A stretch of DNA of 64,000 nt from Aquiflexum sp. TKW24L (GTDB lineage Bacteria > Bacteroidota > Bacteroidia > Cytophagales > Cyclobacteriaceae): NCBI RefSeq assembly GCF_023502205.1, contig NZ_JAMFLG010000018.1:32465-96464 (forward strand), written 5' to 3'. Positions 18,631-28,879 of this stretch are shown here, piece after piece. Under the pieces are notes generated by a model that did no database searches, was not told the DNA's origin, and saw only the letters and a program-made list of their open reading frames with translations. Position 1 is the first letter of the stretch. The number at the start of each line of letters is the position of its first letter. The position numbers were made by a program, and so were the translations under genes.

Positions 18631-19947
18631 ATGAAAATTACAGTAGTAGGTACAGGATACGTCGGTTTGGTGTCCGGGGCATGTTTTTCTGAAGTAGGCA
18701 TTGAAGTTGTCTGCGTTGACATTGACCAAAAAAAGATTGACAATCTAAAAAACGGCATTATGCCGATTTACGAACCAGGTCTTGAAGAGATCGTGAAACG
18801 AAACTTTTCAAGTGGAAGGCTTCAGTTTTCAACCAATCTTGGCGAAGCAATTAAGGATTCTAAAGTAGCATTTATTGCCGTTGGTACCCCTCCCGGAGAA
18901 GACGGCTCTGCAGATTTAAAATATGTACTGGCCGTGGCCGATGAAATAGGGCGGACCATGACAGATTACATTGTCATAGCAACAAAAAGTACTGTACCTG
19001 TAACAACAGGAGAGAAAGTCAGGGCAGCCATCAAAGCAGCACTTGAAAAAAGAGGTTCTGATCTTCCGTTTGCGGTAGCATCCAATCCTGAGTTTTTGAA
19101 AGAAGGAGCTGCAGTAGATGACTTTATGAAGCCGGACAGAATAGTCATTGGTGTGGATGATGAAAAGGCTGAAGAAATAATGAAAAGGTTATATAAACCA
19201 TTTCAATTAAATGGAGATAGGATAATCTACATGGACATTCCATCTGCTGAAATGACCAAGTACGCTGCTAACGCTATGTTGGCCACAAAGATTTCTTTCA
19301 TGAATGATATTGCCAATCTCTGTGAATTGGTTGGGGCAAATGCTAATATGGTTAGAAAGGGGATTGGGTCGGACCCAAGGATCGGTACTAGGTTTATTTA
19401 TCCTGGCGTAGGTTATGGTGGGTCATGCTTTCCAAAAGATGTAAAAGCTATTGTCAAGACAGGCAAAAAGTATGGTTATGATCTTCGTGTTTTGCAAGCT
19501 GTTGAAGATGTAAATGATGATCAGAAGCATGTGTTGGTAAAAAAAGTCAAAAAGCATTTTGGCGATGACTTAAGTGGAAAAACGTTTGCGATTTGGGGTT
19601 TGAGTTTCAAACCCAATACTGATGATATGCGTGAATCCCCTTCAATAGTGATTATTGATGAACTCCTTGCAGCAGGGGCAAAAGTGAAAGCTTATGACCC
19701 TATCGCAATGAAAGAGGCTCAACATATTTATATCGGTGACAAAATCACCTATGCAAAAGATTCTTATGATGCTTTAGTGGATGCAGATGCATTATTGTTA
19801 GTTACAGAATGGTCCGAGTTTAGAATTCCAAGCTGGTCTGCTGTAGGAAAATTATTGCATAATAAAGTAATCTTTGACGGTAGAAATATTTATGAAAAAG
19901 AATACCTCTCTGAACTTGGATTCACTCTTTATGGGATTGGTATATAA
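18631..19947 (+). CDS. ugd: UDP-glucose 6-dehydrogenase
   Basis: 438 residues. It oxidises UDP-glucose to UDP-glucuronate with two NAD+. The Rossmann motif [13 protein letters not shown] is at 7-19, the substrate-domain motif [15 protein letters not shown] at 151-165, and the catalytic Cys266 lies in [10 protein letters not shown]. The C-terminal UDP-binding domain has [17 protein letters not shown]. Length is normal. It is the first sugar-precursor gene of the locus and is separated from the next gene by 120 bp, so the two dehydrogenases may be expressed separately. Confidence 0.95.
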   Translation: MKITVVGTGYVGLVSGACFSEVGIEVVCVDIDQKKIDNLKNGIMPIYEPGLEEIVKRNFSSGRLQFSTNLGEAIKDSKVAFIAVGTPPGEDGSADLKYVLAVADEIGRTMTDYIVIATKSTVPVTTGEKVRAAIKAALEKRGSDLPFAVASNPEFLKEGAAVDDFMKPDRIVIGVDDEKAEEIMKRLYKPFQLNGDRIIYMDIPSAEMTKYAANAMLATKISFMNDIANLCELVGANANMVRKGIGSDPRIGTRFIYPGVGYGGSCFPKDVKAIVKTGKKYGYDLRVLQAVEDVNDDQKHVLVKKVKKHFGDDLSGKTFAIWGLSFKPNTDDMRESPSIVIIDELLAAGAKVKAYDPIAMKEAQHIYIGDKITYAKDSYDALVDADALLLVTEWSEFRIPSWSAVGKLLHNKVIFDGRNIYEKEYLSELGFTLYGIGI

Positions 19948-20068
19948 ATTTTATATTGCTTTAATCTGATCATTTTTAAAAAAGAACAAATACTAATACT
20001 TTCACAAGAAATAAATAACCCTAATTTTTCAGGTATTTTTTCCGTTTAGAAAGTTCTAAAAAAAATTT

Positions 20069-21379
20069 ATGTTGACTTCATTAACAAATTCGAAAATTGG
20101 AATTATTGGCTTGGGATATGTTGGACTTCCCTTGGCTGTTGCTTTTGCAGAAAAATTTCAGACTGTAGGTTATGATATAGACTCTAAAAGGGTCGATGAA
20201 CTTCAAAAAGGAAGTGATCGCACTTTGGAAATCAATGAAAATGAATTAAAAAACGTCATTGTAAAAACCACCATTGAACTAGAGCATAAAAATAAAGGGT
20301 TGGTGGTAACTGATGCAATTATGCCTGTTTCCTCCTGCAATATTTTTATTGTCACTGTACCCACTCCTACGGACAAACATAACAGGCCTGTTCTCACACC
20401 CATGCTCAAGGCATCTGAGATGATAGGTAAAATATTAAAAAAAGGGGATGTGGTAATATATGAATCAACTGTATATCCGGGCGTGACAGAAGATGAATGT
20501 GTGCCTGTTTTGGAAAAAATTTCAGGATTAAAATTCAATGTTGATTTTTTTGCAGGCTACTCTCCTGAAAGGATAAATCCTGGTGATAAAGAACATACCG
20601 TTACAAAGATTTTAAAAGTAACCTCAGGAAGTACTCCTGAAATCGCTGATTATGTAGACGAATTATATAGATCGGTTATTGTGGCAGGGACGCATAAAGC
20701 TTCTTCCATAAAAGTAGCTGAGGCGGCAAAAGTAATCGAGAACTCCCAGAGGGATATTAATATTGCCTTTGTAAATGAGCTTTCTAAAATTTTTAATTTG
20801 TTAGAAATCGATACTCACGAAGTGTTAGCCGCGGCTGGTACAAAGTGGAATTTTTTACCCTTCAAACCTGGACTGGTAGGTGGTCATTGTATTGGCGTTG
20901 ATCCATTTTATTTAGCTCAAAAAGCTCAAGAAATGGGTTACCATCCAGAGATTATCCTGGCAGGAAGAAGATTGAACGACTCCATGGGAAAACATGTGGC
21001 TACCGAAGTAATTAAACTGATGATGAGAAAAAATCTCAAAGTCATTGATTCAAAAGTTCTGATTCTTGGTTTTACATTCAAAGAAGATTGTCCAGACGTA
21101 AGAAATACCAGGGTAATTGATATCTTTAATGAACTAAAATCCTTTGATATAGAAGTTGATGTTTATGATCCTTGGGCCGATGCCAAAGAGGTCAAACATG
21201 AATATGGAGTTGATATTTTGAATGGGGAAAATGGACCTGATTTAGAGGATTATTCTGCAGTGATTTTGGCTGTTGCTCACAAGGAGTTTAAGCAATTACT
21301 TATCCAAAAGTCTGAGAACCAAGTAGTCTATGACGTTAAAGGAATTCTAGAAAAATCGAAAGTAGATGCTAGATTATAA
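20069..21379 (+). CDS. wbpO: UDP-N-acetylhexosamine 6-dehydrogenase, WbpO/TviB type
   Basis: 436 residues of the same superfamily as Ugd but a different branch. [13 protein letters not shown] is at 14-26, [13 protein letters not shown] at 164-176, catalytic Cys274 in [13 protein letters not shown], and [11 protein letters not shown] follows. These match the WbpO/TviB group, which oxidises UDP-GlcNAc or UDP-GalNAc to the uronic acid. The adjacent WbpP-like epimerase supports this. Here it probably supplies UDP-GlcNAcA for the WbpB-E-D route encoded a few kilobases downstream, and possibly UDP-GalNAcA. Which of the two products is used cannot be read from the sequence. Confidence 0.9.
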   Translation: MLTSLTNSKIGIIGLGYVGLPLAVAFAEKFQTVGYDIDSKRVDELQKGSDRTLEINENELKNVIVKTTIELEHKNKGLVVTDAIMPVSSCNIFIVTVPTPTDKHNRPVLTPMLKASEMIGKILKKGDVVIYESTVYPGVTEDECVPVLEKISGLKFNVDFFAGYSPERINPGDKEHTVTKILKVTSGSTPEIADYVDELYRSVIVAGTHKASSIKVAEAAKVIENSQRDINIAFVNELSKIFNLLEIDTHEVLAAAGTKWNFLPFKPGLVGGHCIGVDPFYLAQKAQEMGYHPEIILAGRRLNDSMGKHVATEVIKLMMRKNLKVIDSKVLILGFTFKEDCPDVRNTRVIDIFNELKSFDIEVDVYDPWADAKEVKHEYGVDILNGENGPDLEDYSAVILAVAHKEFKQLLIQKSENQVVYDVKGILEKSKVDARL

Positions 21380-21391
21380 AATTCTTCGGTT

Positions 21392-22444
21392 ATGAAAGAA
21401 TCTAGAATCATAGAAAATAAAAAAGTTCTAGTTACAGGAGGAGCCGGATTTATTGGATCCAATCTTGTGGATGTACTCCTTAAACAAGGAAACGAGGTTG
21501 TTTGCTTGGATAATTTTGCCACCGGTAAAAGGAAGAACCTACAATTAGCGCTTCAAAATGAAAAATTCAAATTGATTGAAGGTGACATTAGGAATTTTGA
21601 AGATTGTACTGTTGCCGTTCAAGGCTGTGATTATGTGCTACACCAAGCTGCATTAGGATCTGTTCCAAGGTCAATAACAGATCCAATGACAACCACGGAT
21701 GTCAATATTGGGGGATTTGTCAAAATGCTTTTTGCCTCCAAAGAAGCAGGTGTCAAAAGATTTGTTTACGCCGCAAGTTCATCTACATATGGAGATCATA
21801 AAGCTTTGCCAAAAGTCGAGCACATTATTGGAAATGCCTTGTCTCCCTATGCAATAACAAAATATGTTGATGAGCTTTTCGCCAAGAACTTCTCCGATAT
21901 TTATGGGATAGAAACAGTTGGACTAAGGTATTTTAATGTATTTGGCAGAAGACAGGATCCAAATGGCGCCTATGCAGCCGTGATTCCAAAATTTGTTTCC
22001 CAATTAATGGCACATAATAGTCCCCTGATCAATGGGGATGGAAGTTACTCTAGAGATTTCACTTACATCGACAATGTTATTCAAGCCAATCAATTGGCTG
22101 CCATCACTCCCACAATTGATTTTAAAGATAAGTTGAAGCATTATTCCGAAGGCATTGGAAAATCTTACGATCAGGAGATTACGATTTCAGAGGTTTTTAA
22201 TGTGGCCTATGGGGAAAGAACGACTTTAAAGGAATTGGTTGAAATCTTGCAAATGACTTTGTCAAAATTTGATTCCCAAATTAATGATATCAAAATTTCG
22301 TACGGTCCAAATAGGGGAGGAGATATCCCTCATTCTTTGGCCTCAATTGAAAAAGCTAATAAAATTTTGGGTTATGATCCTAAGTATGATATTAAGACAG
22401 GATTATTGGAAGCGACTAATTGGTATAGGGAAAATTTAGTGTAA
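21392..22444 (+). CDS. wbpP: UDP-N-acetylhexosamine (uronate) 4-epimerase, WbpP/TviC type
   Basis: 350-residue extended SDR. The NAD motif GGAGFIG is at 16-22, the Ser of AASSSTYGD near 130, and the Tyr153-x3-Lys157 pair in SPYAITK. The stretch HQAALGSVPRSITDP is characteristic of the WbpP/TviC branch, which interconverts UDP-GlcNAc/GalNAc or their uronates at C4. It starts 12 bp after the WbpO-like gene, so the two are one unit. An internal segment at about 240-265 (KDKLKHYSEGIGKSYDQ) is longer than I expect for the family and may be a local insertion. Confidence 0.9.
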   Translation: MKESRIIENKKVLVTGGAGFIGSNLVDVLLKQGNEVVCLDNFATGKRKNLQLALQNEKFKLIEGDIRNFEDCTVAVQGCDYVLHQAALGSVPRSITDPMTTTDVNIGGFVKMLFASKEAGVKRFVYAASSSTYGDHKALPKVEHIIGNALSPYAITKYVDELFAKNFSDIYGIETVGLRYFNVFGRRQDPNGAYAAVIPKFVSQLMAHNSPLINGDGSYSRDFTYIDNVIQANQLAAITPTIDFKDKLKHYSEGIGKSYDQEITISEVFNVAYGERTTLKELVEILQMTLSKFDSQINDIKISYGPNRGGDIPHSLASIEKANKILGYDPKYDIKTGLLEATNWYRENLV

Positions 22445-22746
22445 ATTAATTGCCCTTTTTTTAATATTTAAAAAATAGTCATTTAAAATTCTTCAATATA
22501 ATTTAGTTTATAGTTAAAAAATTTCGTTTTCAATAGTTGTTTCAGTGTTATTTTTTCTTCGTTTTATTCGAGGCAAATAAATTTCTCCCATTTGAAGTAA
22601 GCTCTCTAAAATAAATTACACAATTACTTTGAATTTAATTAAGCCAGCAAAAGAATACAGAATTTCAAATTATATTTTTATTTTTTAATAAAAAAAATTG
22701 ATACACTTAAAAACCTTGTCTAGTTTTAAATAACAACAACATTTAA
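22445..22746. other. 302-bp intergenic region before the Wzz gene
   Basis: AT-rich, with no supported open frame. It carries the candidate promoter listed at 22698-22728. No clear hairpin terminator for the WbpP-like gene was recognised. Confidence 0.5.
22698..22728 (+). promoter_or_regulatory. Candidate promoter for the wzz-led operon
   Basis: TTG (22698-22700), a 20-base spacer and TAGTTTTA (22721-22728), one mismatch from TAnnTTTG, lie 18 bases before the Wzz start codon. The operon it would drive runs with overlaps for about 6 kb. Confidence 0.42.
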
Positions 22747-23796
22747 ATGGAGAATTCAAAAAACTCAAACGATAACTTGATCTCTGTATCTGAATTGATT
22801 GCTTTGGTCAAAAGTGAATTAAAATTTATTTTTGTTACCGCTTTGATTTTTGGTGCTTTAGGAATTTTGATTTCACTTGTACTTGATAATAAATATTCTG
22901 CAAGTACTGTTTTTATCCCACAAACTTCAGAAAATATGAAGTTAGGTGGAGGTATTGGTGGCCTTGCTTCGCTTGCAGGAGTCAATTTGGGTGGTATGAT
23001 GGGAAGCAATGATCTTCCTCCAAGTATATATCCTAAAATAATCAGTAGCTTAGAGTTCAAATTGGAACTTTTGAATAAGGAGATTATTTTTGATGATGGG
23101 AGCCAAAAAATCAAATACATAGATTATCTGGATTCAGTTCTAAATAGAAAGATGTATTATAGAGTTGTTTCAGTGCTTGGATTAAGTGATGATAGTTTTA
23201 TACCTGATAATTTGGGAGAAATCAAGGCATTGAGCGAAAAGGAATTTAGAAATATTAAAAGAATTGAAGAGCAGATTTATATTCTTCCAAATGATAAAGA
23301 AGGATTTGTGACTTTGACTTTCACATCTTTAAATCCTAAAGTAGCAGCACAGTTGGCCCAGTTTTCTTTAGAAATTCTTCAAAATGATTTGATTAACTTT
23401 AAAGTAAAAAATGCCCAGGCTCATTTTGAATTTGCCTCCGAAAGGTTGGAGGAAAAAAAGGAAGAATTTATTTCCGTCCAAAATAGATTGGCTGTTTTCA
23501 GAGACAGAAACCAAAACCTGAATACTGAATTTGCCCAAAATCAATTATTAAGATTGGAAGCAGAATATAATATCGCTTTTAATGTTTTCAATGAATTGGC
23601 ACTTCAAGTCGAAGAGTCAAAAATCCAAGTAAGTAAAGTAACACCTGTTTTTTCTGTTATTGATAAAGTTTCCATACCAAGTAGAAAATCAGGTCCCAAA
23701 AGAGCATTTATCGTGATAGGAGCTTTTGTATTAGGTTTCATTTTTTCGATTGGCTATGTTTTAATTTCTAATTTAATTTCAATAAAAACCTCTTGA
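22747..23796 (+). CDS. wzz: Wzz-type polysaccharide co-polymerase (chain-length determinant)
   Basis: 349 residues. TM1 is at about 28-48, a Gly-rich stretch follows (LGGGIGGLASLAGVNLGGMMG), then a coiled-coil region (about 215-300) and TM2 near the C-terminus (about 322-342). This is the PCP layout that sets polymer length in Wzx/Wzy systems. There is no Wzc-like tyrosine-kinase domain after TM2, and no separate BY-kinase or phosphatase gene is in the window. The next gene begins within a few bases of its stop. Confidence 0.87.
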   Translation: MENSKNSNDNLISVSELIALVKSELKFIFVTALIFGALGILISLVLDNKYSASTVFIPQTSENMKLGGGIGGLASLAGVNLGGMMGSNDLPPSIYPKIISSLEFKLELLNKEIIFDDGSQKIKYIDYLDSVLNRKMYYRVVSVLGLSDDSFIPDNLGEIKALSEKEFRNIKRIEEQIYILPNDKEGFVTLTFTSLNPKVAAQLAQFSLEILQNDLINFKVKNAQAHFEFASERLEEKKEEFISVQNRLAVFRDRNQNLNTEFAQNQLLRLEAEYNIAFNVFNELALQVEESKIQVSKVTPVFSVIDKVSIPSRKSGPKRAFIVIGAFVLGFIFSIGYVLISNLISIKTS

Positions 23797-23801
23797 ATTT
23801 T

Positions 23802-24941
23802 ATGATTAATACAACAATCCAAATGGTTGATTTGAAGGCACAATATTTTCAGATCAAAGATGAAGTTAATACTGCAATCCAGAATGTTTTGAATGAAACG
23901 TCATTTATCAATGGAGGTGAGGTTAAGGAATTTGCTGAAGGATTAAAATCGTTTACAGGAGCCAAATTTGTAATTCCCTGTGCCAATGGAACTGACGCAT
24001 TACAGATTGCTATGATGGCTTTGGATTTTAAACTAGGTGATGAGGTAATTGTACCTACTTTTACTTATGTAGCAACAGTGGAAGTAATAGCACTTTTGGG
24101 ATTGGTTCCGGTATTTATTGATATCATTCCCGAAACTTTTGAGTTAGATTATTCTCAATTATCTTCAAAGCTAACAGATAAAACTGTCGGTATCGTTACT
24201 GTACACTTGTATGGTCAATGTGCCAACATGGAATTCTTGCTTCAATTTGCGGAGAAACATAATTTAAAAGTTATTGAAGATGCAGCACAAGCCATAGGAG
24301 CGGTAAGTACTTTTTCTAATGGAAAGCATGCTCAAGCAGGTACAATGGGTCATATTGGAACCACTTCTTTTTTTCCTTCAAAAAATTTAGGTTGTTTTGG
24401 TGACGGTGGAGCTATTTTTACAAATGATGAAGGGCTAGCTATCAAAATGCAAATGATTGCAAATCATGGCCAAAAGAAAAAATACCAACATGATGTAATT
24501 GGTGTAAATTCCCGGCTTGATACTTTGCAAGCAGCAATACTTAGGGTTAAATTGAAGTATTTAGGGAATTATATTGAGGCTAGGAATAAGGTAGCTGAAT
24601 TATATGACGAGGGTTTAAGGAATGTTTATGACATCTGTATTCCGGTTAGGTCAAACAATTCAAGCCACGTTTTTAATCAATATACGCTGCGAGTTAACCC
24701 AAATGATAGGGATCATTTGAAATTATTCTTGGAAAAACATGGTATTCCCACTATGATTTATTATCCAATACCGCTTCACCTCCAGGTGGCCTATAGACCA
24801 TTTGGTTTTTCTCCGGGAGATTTTCCTGTATCCGAAAGCCTTTCTAAAGAGGTTATTTCTTTACCAATCCATACAGAGTTGGATGTTGAAATTCAACATT
24901 TTATTATTAGTACCATAAAAAAGTTTTATGAATCAAAGTAA
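23802..24941 (+). CDS. wbpE: DegT-family aminotransferase, WbpE/WlbC type
   Basis: 379 residues from ATG 23802; TTG 23793 is rejected. PLP-dependent fold-type I sugar aminotransferase. Lys194 in [15 protein letters not shown] is the PLP Lys, with [15 protein letters not shown] and [11 protein letters not shown] also present. Its neighbours (WbpD and WbpB types) identify the likely step: transfer of an amino group from glutamate to UDP-3-keto-GlcNAcA at C3. In P. aeruginosa and Bordetella the same three enzymes make UDP-GlcNAc3NAcA. The gene begins six bases after the wzz stop and overlaps the next gene by 14 bp. Confidence 0.9.
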   Translation: MINTTIQMVDLKAQYFQIKDEVNTAIQNVLNETSFINGGEVKEFAEGLKSFTGAKFVIPCANGTDALQIAMMALDFKLGDEVIVPTFTYVATVEVIALLGLVPVFIDIIPETFELDYSQLSSKLTDKTVGIVTVHLYGQCANMEFLLQFAEKHNLKVIEDAAQAIGAVSTFSNGKHAQAGTMGHIGTTSFFPSKNLGCFGDGGAIFTNDEGLAIKMQMIANHGQKKKYQHDVIGVNSRLDTLQAAILRVKLKYLGNYIEARNKVAELYDEGLRNVYDICIPVRSNNSSHVFNQYTLRVNPNDRDHLKLFLEKHGIPTMIYYPIPLHLQVAYRPFGFSPGDFPVSESLSKEVISLPIHTELDVEIQHFIISTIKKFYESK

Positions 24942-25512
24942 TTATTTTGCTCATCCTTCTGTAGTCATAGACGAAGGGGCTGAAATAGGTGACAAAACCA
25001 AAATTTGGCATTTTTCACACATAATGCCAAACAGTAAAATCGGTACAAACTGTAATATTGGTCAAAATGTTGTTGTATCACCCTACGTTACTTTAGGTAA
25101 TAGTGTAAAAGTTCAGAATAATGTATCGATCTATACTGGTGTCAGTTGTGAAGATGAGGTCTTCATTGGCCCATCTGTTGTGTTCACAAATGTTAGAAAC
25201 CCACGTAGTTCAATAAACAGAAAGGCTGAATATGCACAAACATTGGTGAGAAAAGGAGCAACAATTGGAGCGAATGCTACCATTGTCTGTGGAAATGAAA
25301 TTGGAGAGTACGCTTTTATAGGTGCAGGGTCAGTTATTACTAAAGTGGTGAAGCCCTACGCACTTATGGTAGGAAACCCTGCTAAGCAAATTGGATGGAT
25401 GTCGGAATATGGGAATAAATTGAATTTTGATGATAATGGGATAGCTATTTGTCATGAAAGTAAAGAGAAATATATTTTAGAAAATGATAGCGTAAAAAAA
25501 ATTATAAAATGA
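24928..25512 (+). CDS. wbpD: Hexapeptide-repeat N-acetyltransferase, WbpD/WlbB type
   Basis: 194 residues, almost entirely a left-handed beta-helix built from I-G-x-x-x-x repeats ([38 protein letters not shown]). The segments [13 protein letters not shown] and [14 protein letters not shown] match the WbpD/WlbB group, which acetylates the 3-amino group of UDP-GlcNAc3NA with acetyl-CoA. It overlaps the aminotransferase gene by 14 bp and the oxidoreductase gene by 4 bp, the expected partners for this step. Active as a trimer in relatives. Confidence 0.9.
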   Translation: MNQSNYFAHPSVVIDEGAEIGDKTKIWHFSHIMPNSKIGTNCNIGQNVVVSPYVTLGNSVKVQNNVSIYTGVSCEDEVFIGPSVVFTNVRNPRSSINRKAEYAQTLVRKGATIGANATIVCGNEIGEYAFIGAGSVITKVVKPYALMVGNPAKQIGWMSEYGNKLNFDDNGIAICHESKEKYILENDSVKKIIK

Positions 25513-26480
25513 AGAATTTCGCATTAATAGGAGCTGCAGGATACATAGCTCCAAGGCACATGAAAGCCATTAAAGATACAGGAAACAACTTAACAGCAGC
25601 ATTTGATAAATTTGACAGTGTTGGAGTAATTGACAGTTTTTTCCCTGACGCTGACTTTTTTACAGAGTTTGAACGATTTGACAGACATGTCGAAAAGATG
25701 AAGCGGACAGAAAATAAAATTGATTTTGTAAGTGTATGTTCTCCAAATTATTTGCACGATTCTCATATAAGATTTGGGTTAAGAGTTGGTGCGGATGTTA
25801 TTTGTGAAAAACCCTTGGTTTTGAATCCATGGAATATTGATGCATTGAAAGAAGTAGAAAAAGAACATGGTAAAAAAGTTTTTAATATTTTTCAGTTACG
25901 CTTGCATCCTTCAATCATAGCATTGAAAGAAAAAGTGGCAAATGGCCCTAAAAATAAAATATATGATGTAGATCTAGCATATATAACTTCTAGAGGCCAT
26001 TGGTATTTTACTTCTTGGAAAGGAGATGTAAATAAATCAGGTGGAATTGCTACCAATATTGGAGTGCATTTTTATGATATGCTTAGTTGGGTTTTTGGAA
26101 GCGTAAGGGAAAATGTCGTCCATATTAATACCCATGACAGAGCTGCCGGATTTATACAGCTTGAAAAAGCAAGAGTGAGATGGTTTCTGAGTATAAATTC
26201 TGATACACTCCCTGATTTTGTCAAAACTAAAGGAGGCAAAACTTACAGGTCTTTGACAATGGAGGAAAATGAGATTGAATTCAGTGACGGTTTTACAGAA
26301 CTTCACACTCATAGTTACCAGAATATATTAGATGGAAAGGGTTTCCCGTTAGAAGATGCTATTCCCAGTATTCAGCTTGTTCATGATATCAGGCATATGG
26401 CACCAGTTGGTTTGAAAGGGGATTTTCATCCTTTGGCAAAAACTCAACTGACCAAGCATCCATTCGATAAAAAAGGCTAG
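25509..26480 (+). CDS. wbpB: Gfo/Idh/MocA oxidoreductase, WbpB/WlbA type
   Basis: 323 residues. The N-terminal NAD-binding domain ([17 protein letters not shown]) has the distinctive GYIAPRH stretch of the WlbA/WbpB group; [14 protein letters not shown] and the catalytic [11 protein letters not shown] follow. The enzyme oxidises C3 of UDP-GlcNAcA, and relatives recycle NADH with 2-oxoglutarate. With the two preceding genes it completes the set for UDP-GlcNAc3NAcA. The start ATG overlaps the previous stop (ATGA). Its own stop abuts the TTG start of wzx. Confidence 0.9.
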   Translation: MKNFALIGAAGYIAPRHMKAIKDTGNNLTAAFDKFDSVGVIDSFFPDADFFTEFERFDRHVEKMKRTENKIDFVSVCSPNYLHDSHIRFGLRVGADVICEKPLVLNPWNIDALKEVEKEHGKKVFNIFQLRLHPSIIALKEKVANGPKNKIYDVDLAYITSRGHWYFTSWKGDVNKSGGIATNIGVHFYDMLSWVFGSVRENVVHINTHDRAAGFIQLEKARVRWFLSINSDTLPDFVKTKGGKTYRSLTMEENEIEFSDGFTELHTHSYQNILDGKGFPLEDAIPSIQLVHDIRHMAPVGLKGDFHPLAKTQLTKHPFDKKG

Positions 26481-27725
26481 TTGGTTATTTTTTCAGGGCA
26501 GATTAAAAATGCTGTTAGTTTAGTCTTTGGAACTGGGTTAGCCCAGTTGCTACCTCTGCTATTCAGTCCAATTTTGACAAGGATCTATATGCCGGATGAG
26601 TTTGGGATGCTTACATTTTTTGTATCCCTTTCTTCGCTACTAGCAATTATTTCGTCGGGACAGTATGAAATTGCAATATTGAAGCCAAAAAGATTAATTG
26701 ATTCATTTAATTTGTTGGTTTTTGCAAGTATCTTCTCTTTAATTTTTTCCGTTTTGTTATACCTGATATTGGCTTTTTTGCATAATTTTAATTTTTTGGT
26801 TTTAGACCAACAAATCAATCATTCACTACTGATGTTAATACCTGTAGGTTTGTTTCAAGTGTTTCAATTTCAAAGCTTGATATATTGGCTGACCAAAAGA
26901 AACAAGTTCAAGCAGTTAAGCCTTATAAAGGTTTTGCAAAGCGTTTTTATAGTATTTTTTTCATTACTATTTAGCTTTATTTTTAACTCTAAAGGATTGA
27001 TATTTGCCTTTATAGGTGGATATTTTATTTGCAATTGTTTCATTTATTATACCATCTTTAGATTAAGGTCACAATTTTCTTTTAACAAATATGCCCGAAA
27101 TATTTTGAGAGAATATAGCCAATATCCAAAATATGTTATGTCCTCAAGCGCCATCAATACTGCTGCGAGTCAAGCCCCTGTCTATTTTATTTCAAAGTTT
27201 TATAACCCGACTTTGCTCGGATTTTTTTCGTTTGCAAATAGGATATTAGTTGCACCAATCGGTATAATAAGTGTATCAATAGGGCAAGTATATTTCAAGG
27301 AAATCGCAAATAAAGTTAATTACGATAGAAAAAACCTTTATCCATACTTTTTAAAAGTTTTAGGATTGTTGGTAACAATTTCTATTGTAATATTTATTCC
27401 TTTTATTTTATTTGGTGATGTTTTATTTGAGTTGATTTTTGGGAAAAATTGGATTTCAGCAGGTCAATATTCACAGGTTATTTCTTTTAGCCTATTGATT
27501 AAGTTTGTTGTTTCACCGTTAAGTATTACTTTGATTGCATTGTCCAAAGTAAAACTGTTGTCAATTTGGCAGATTGGATATTTTATATCGACAGTATTGG
27601 TTCTGTATTCTGCAAGAAACTTAAGTATTGACTCTTTTATTTGGCACTACGTAATTAATGATTTGATTCTTTACACCATATATTTTTTACTCATATTTTA
27701 CAGTATTTTTAATTTTAAGGAATGA
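26481..27725 (+). CDS. wzx: Wzx-type oligosaccharide flippase
   Basis: 414 residues with about 12 hydrophobic helices; the opening GTGLAQLLPLLFSPILTRIY is typical of the polysaccharide-synthesis/MATE-like flippase family that turns lipid-linked repeat units across the inner membrane. No ATG occurs before residue 37 (in RIYMPDEFG), which would cut TM1. The TTG at 26481, directly after the preceding TAG, is therefore taken as the start. The rare start codon and zero spacing suggest translation depends on coupling to the upstream gene. It overlaps wzy by four bases. Confidence 0.88.
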   Translation: MVIFSGQIKNAVSLVFGTGLAQLLPLLFSPILTRIYMPDEFGMLTFFVSLSSLLAIISSGQYEIAILKPKRLIDSFNLLVFASIFSLIFSVLLYLILAFLHNFNFLVLDQQINHSLLMLIPVGLFQVFQFQSLIYWLTKRNKFKQLSLIKVLQSVFIVFFSLLFSFIFNSKGLIFAFIGGYFICNCFIYYTIFRLRSQFSFNKYARNILREYSQYPKYVMSSSAINTAASQAPVYFISKFYNPTLLGFFSFANRILVAPIGIISVSIGQVYFKEIANKVNYDRKNLYPYFLKVLGLLVTISIVIFIPFILFGDVLFELIFGKNWISAGQYSQVISFSLLIKFVVSPLSITLIALSKVKLLSIWQIGYFISTVLVLYSARNLSIDSFIWHYVINDLILYTIYFLLIFYSIFNFKE

Positions 27726-28879
27726 AACTAAATTATTCCTACGTGATTTATATTTTTGTATATATTTTAATTTTTTTGGTTCCATATGGAGTGATCCCAA
27801 GTTATTTTATTTTTAGTGGTGATAATCCAATTGCTAATAAATTATTCGAATTATTTATAGTTTCGACAATTGTATACACCATTTCTCTATCATTCGATTT
27901 TTTGCCTCCATTACAGATTAGGAAGATTAGTTTAGATTTTGATAAGATTTTCTTATTATTCTTCTCTTTTTTTTTGTTGACATCTTTTGTAATTGTTTTT
28001 ACAGCACCTTCTATACCCTTGATTGATTCACTTCGCGGTGCGGACGCTTTTGAATTGAGTGAAGGAAGAGAGGCGTTTCTGAAGGCAAGAAAAGGGGTTT
28101 TTTCTTTGCTCGGCTACTTAATAGGTTTTATCAATTCATATTTCTTGCCTTATTTGATAATTTTAGGTTTAATTAGAAAAAATAAATATGTATATATAGT
28201 AATTGCTCTGTTTTCATTTTATACTATTCTTTCATTAGAAAAAGCTTATTTTTTGAAGTTAGGGATCCCTCTTTTTTTCCTTTATTTCTACAATGCCAAG
28301 AATAAATTTTTTTTCGCTCTCAAGGGAGCAACAGTTTTGGCTTTAATTTTTGCCTTAATGTTTTCCCTTTCTCGATTTACAGGATCAGAGGCAGATAGTA
28401 ACGAGGTGTTTTTTTCGATACTTTACACTCCGCAGAATGGTTTAGAAGCATTTTTTTGGCGGTCTACTATAGTCCCAATAGTCTCGGCTTTGGATGGCTT
28501 AAGGGTATTTACTTATACCTTTGAGTCCGGTTTTTTTAATGGGGATACAAGTTCCTTTATTGCATATTTAAAAGGTTCAACTCACATAAATTTTGAACGC
28601 TATCTGTACCAATTCCAATTTGGAGGTTCAGAAACAGGAAATGCAAATCAAGTCTACTTGGTGGAGGCATTTATAAATTTTGGGTATTTTGGAGTTGCAA
28701 TCTTCACCATTTTTGTAGCTAAATACATTAAAACTTCCCTCGATTCTGATGATGTTGCTTTAAAATCGATTCTTCCTCTTTTTTTATTTCACATCTATAA
28801 TGCAGGTTTAATTGCAATATTATTAAGCAATGGTCTTTTGTTTTTTATTTTATTTTTAGTTTTTGTAAAATTGAAATGA
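27722..28879 (+). CDS. wzy: Probable Wzy-type polysaccharide polymerase
   Basis: 385 residues, extremely hydrophobic, with about ten predicted helices and one long hydrophilic loop (about 215-310) before the last helices. Wzy proteins share topology rather than sequence, so assignment rests on this layout and on position directly after wzx (ATGA overlap). The loop contains a motif-like GSETGNANQVYLVEAFINFGYFG, where the Asn-Gln-Val-Tyr-x-x-Glu-Ala pattern resembles that seen in O-antigen polymerases. It would join flipped repeat units in the periplasm. Very low GC compared with its neighbours, as is common for wzy. Confidence 0.75.
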   Translation: MKLNYSYVIYIFVYILIFLVPYGVIPSYFIFSGDNPIANKLFELFIVSTIVYTISLSFDFLPPLQIRKISLDFDKIFLLFFSFFLLTSFVIVFTAPSIPLIDSLRGADAFELSEGREAFLKARKGVFSLLGYLIGFINSYFLPYLIILGLIRKNKYVYIVIALFSFYTILSLEKAYFLKLGIPLFFLYFYNAKNKFFFALKGATVLALIFALMFSLSRFTGSEADSNEVFFSILYTPQNGLEAFFWRSTIVPIVSALDGLRVFTYTFESGFFNGDTSSFIAYLKGSTHINFERYLYQFQFGGSETGNANQVYLVEAFINFGYFGVAIFTIFVAKYIKTSLDSDDVALKSILPLFLFHIYNAGLIAILLSNGLLFFILFLVFVKLK

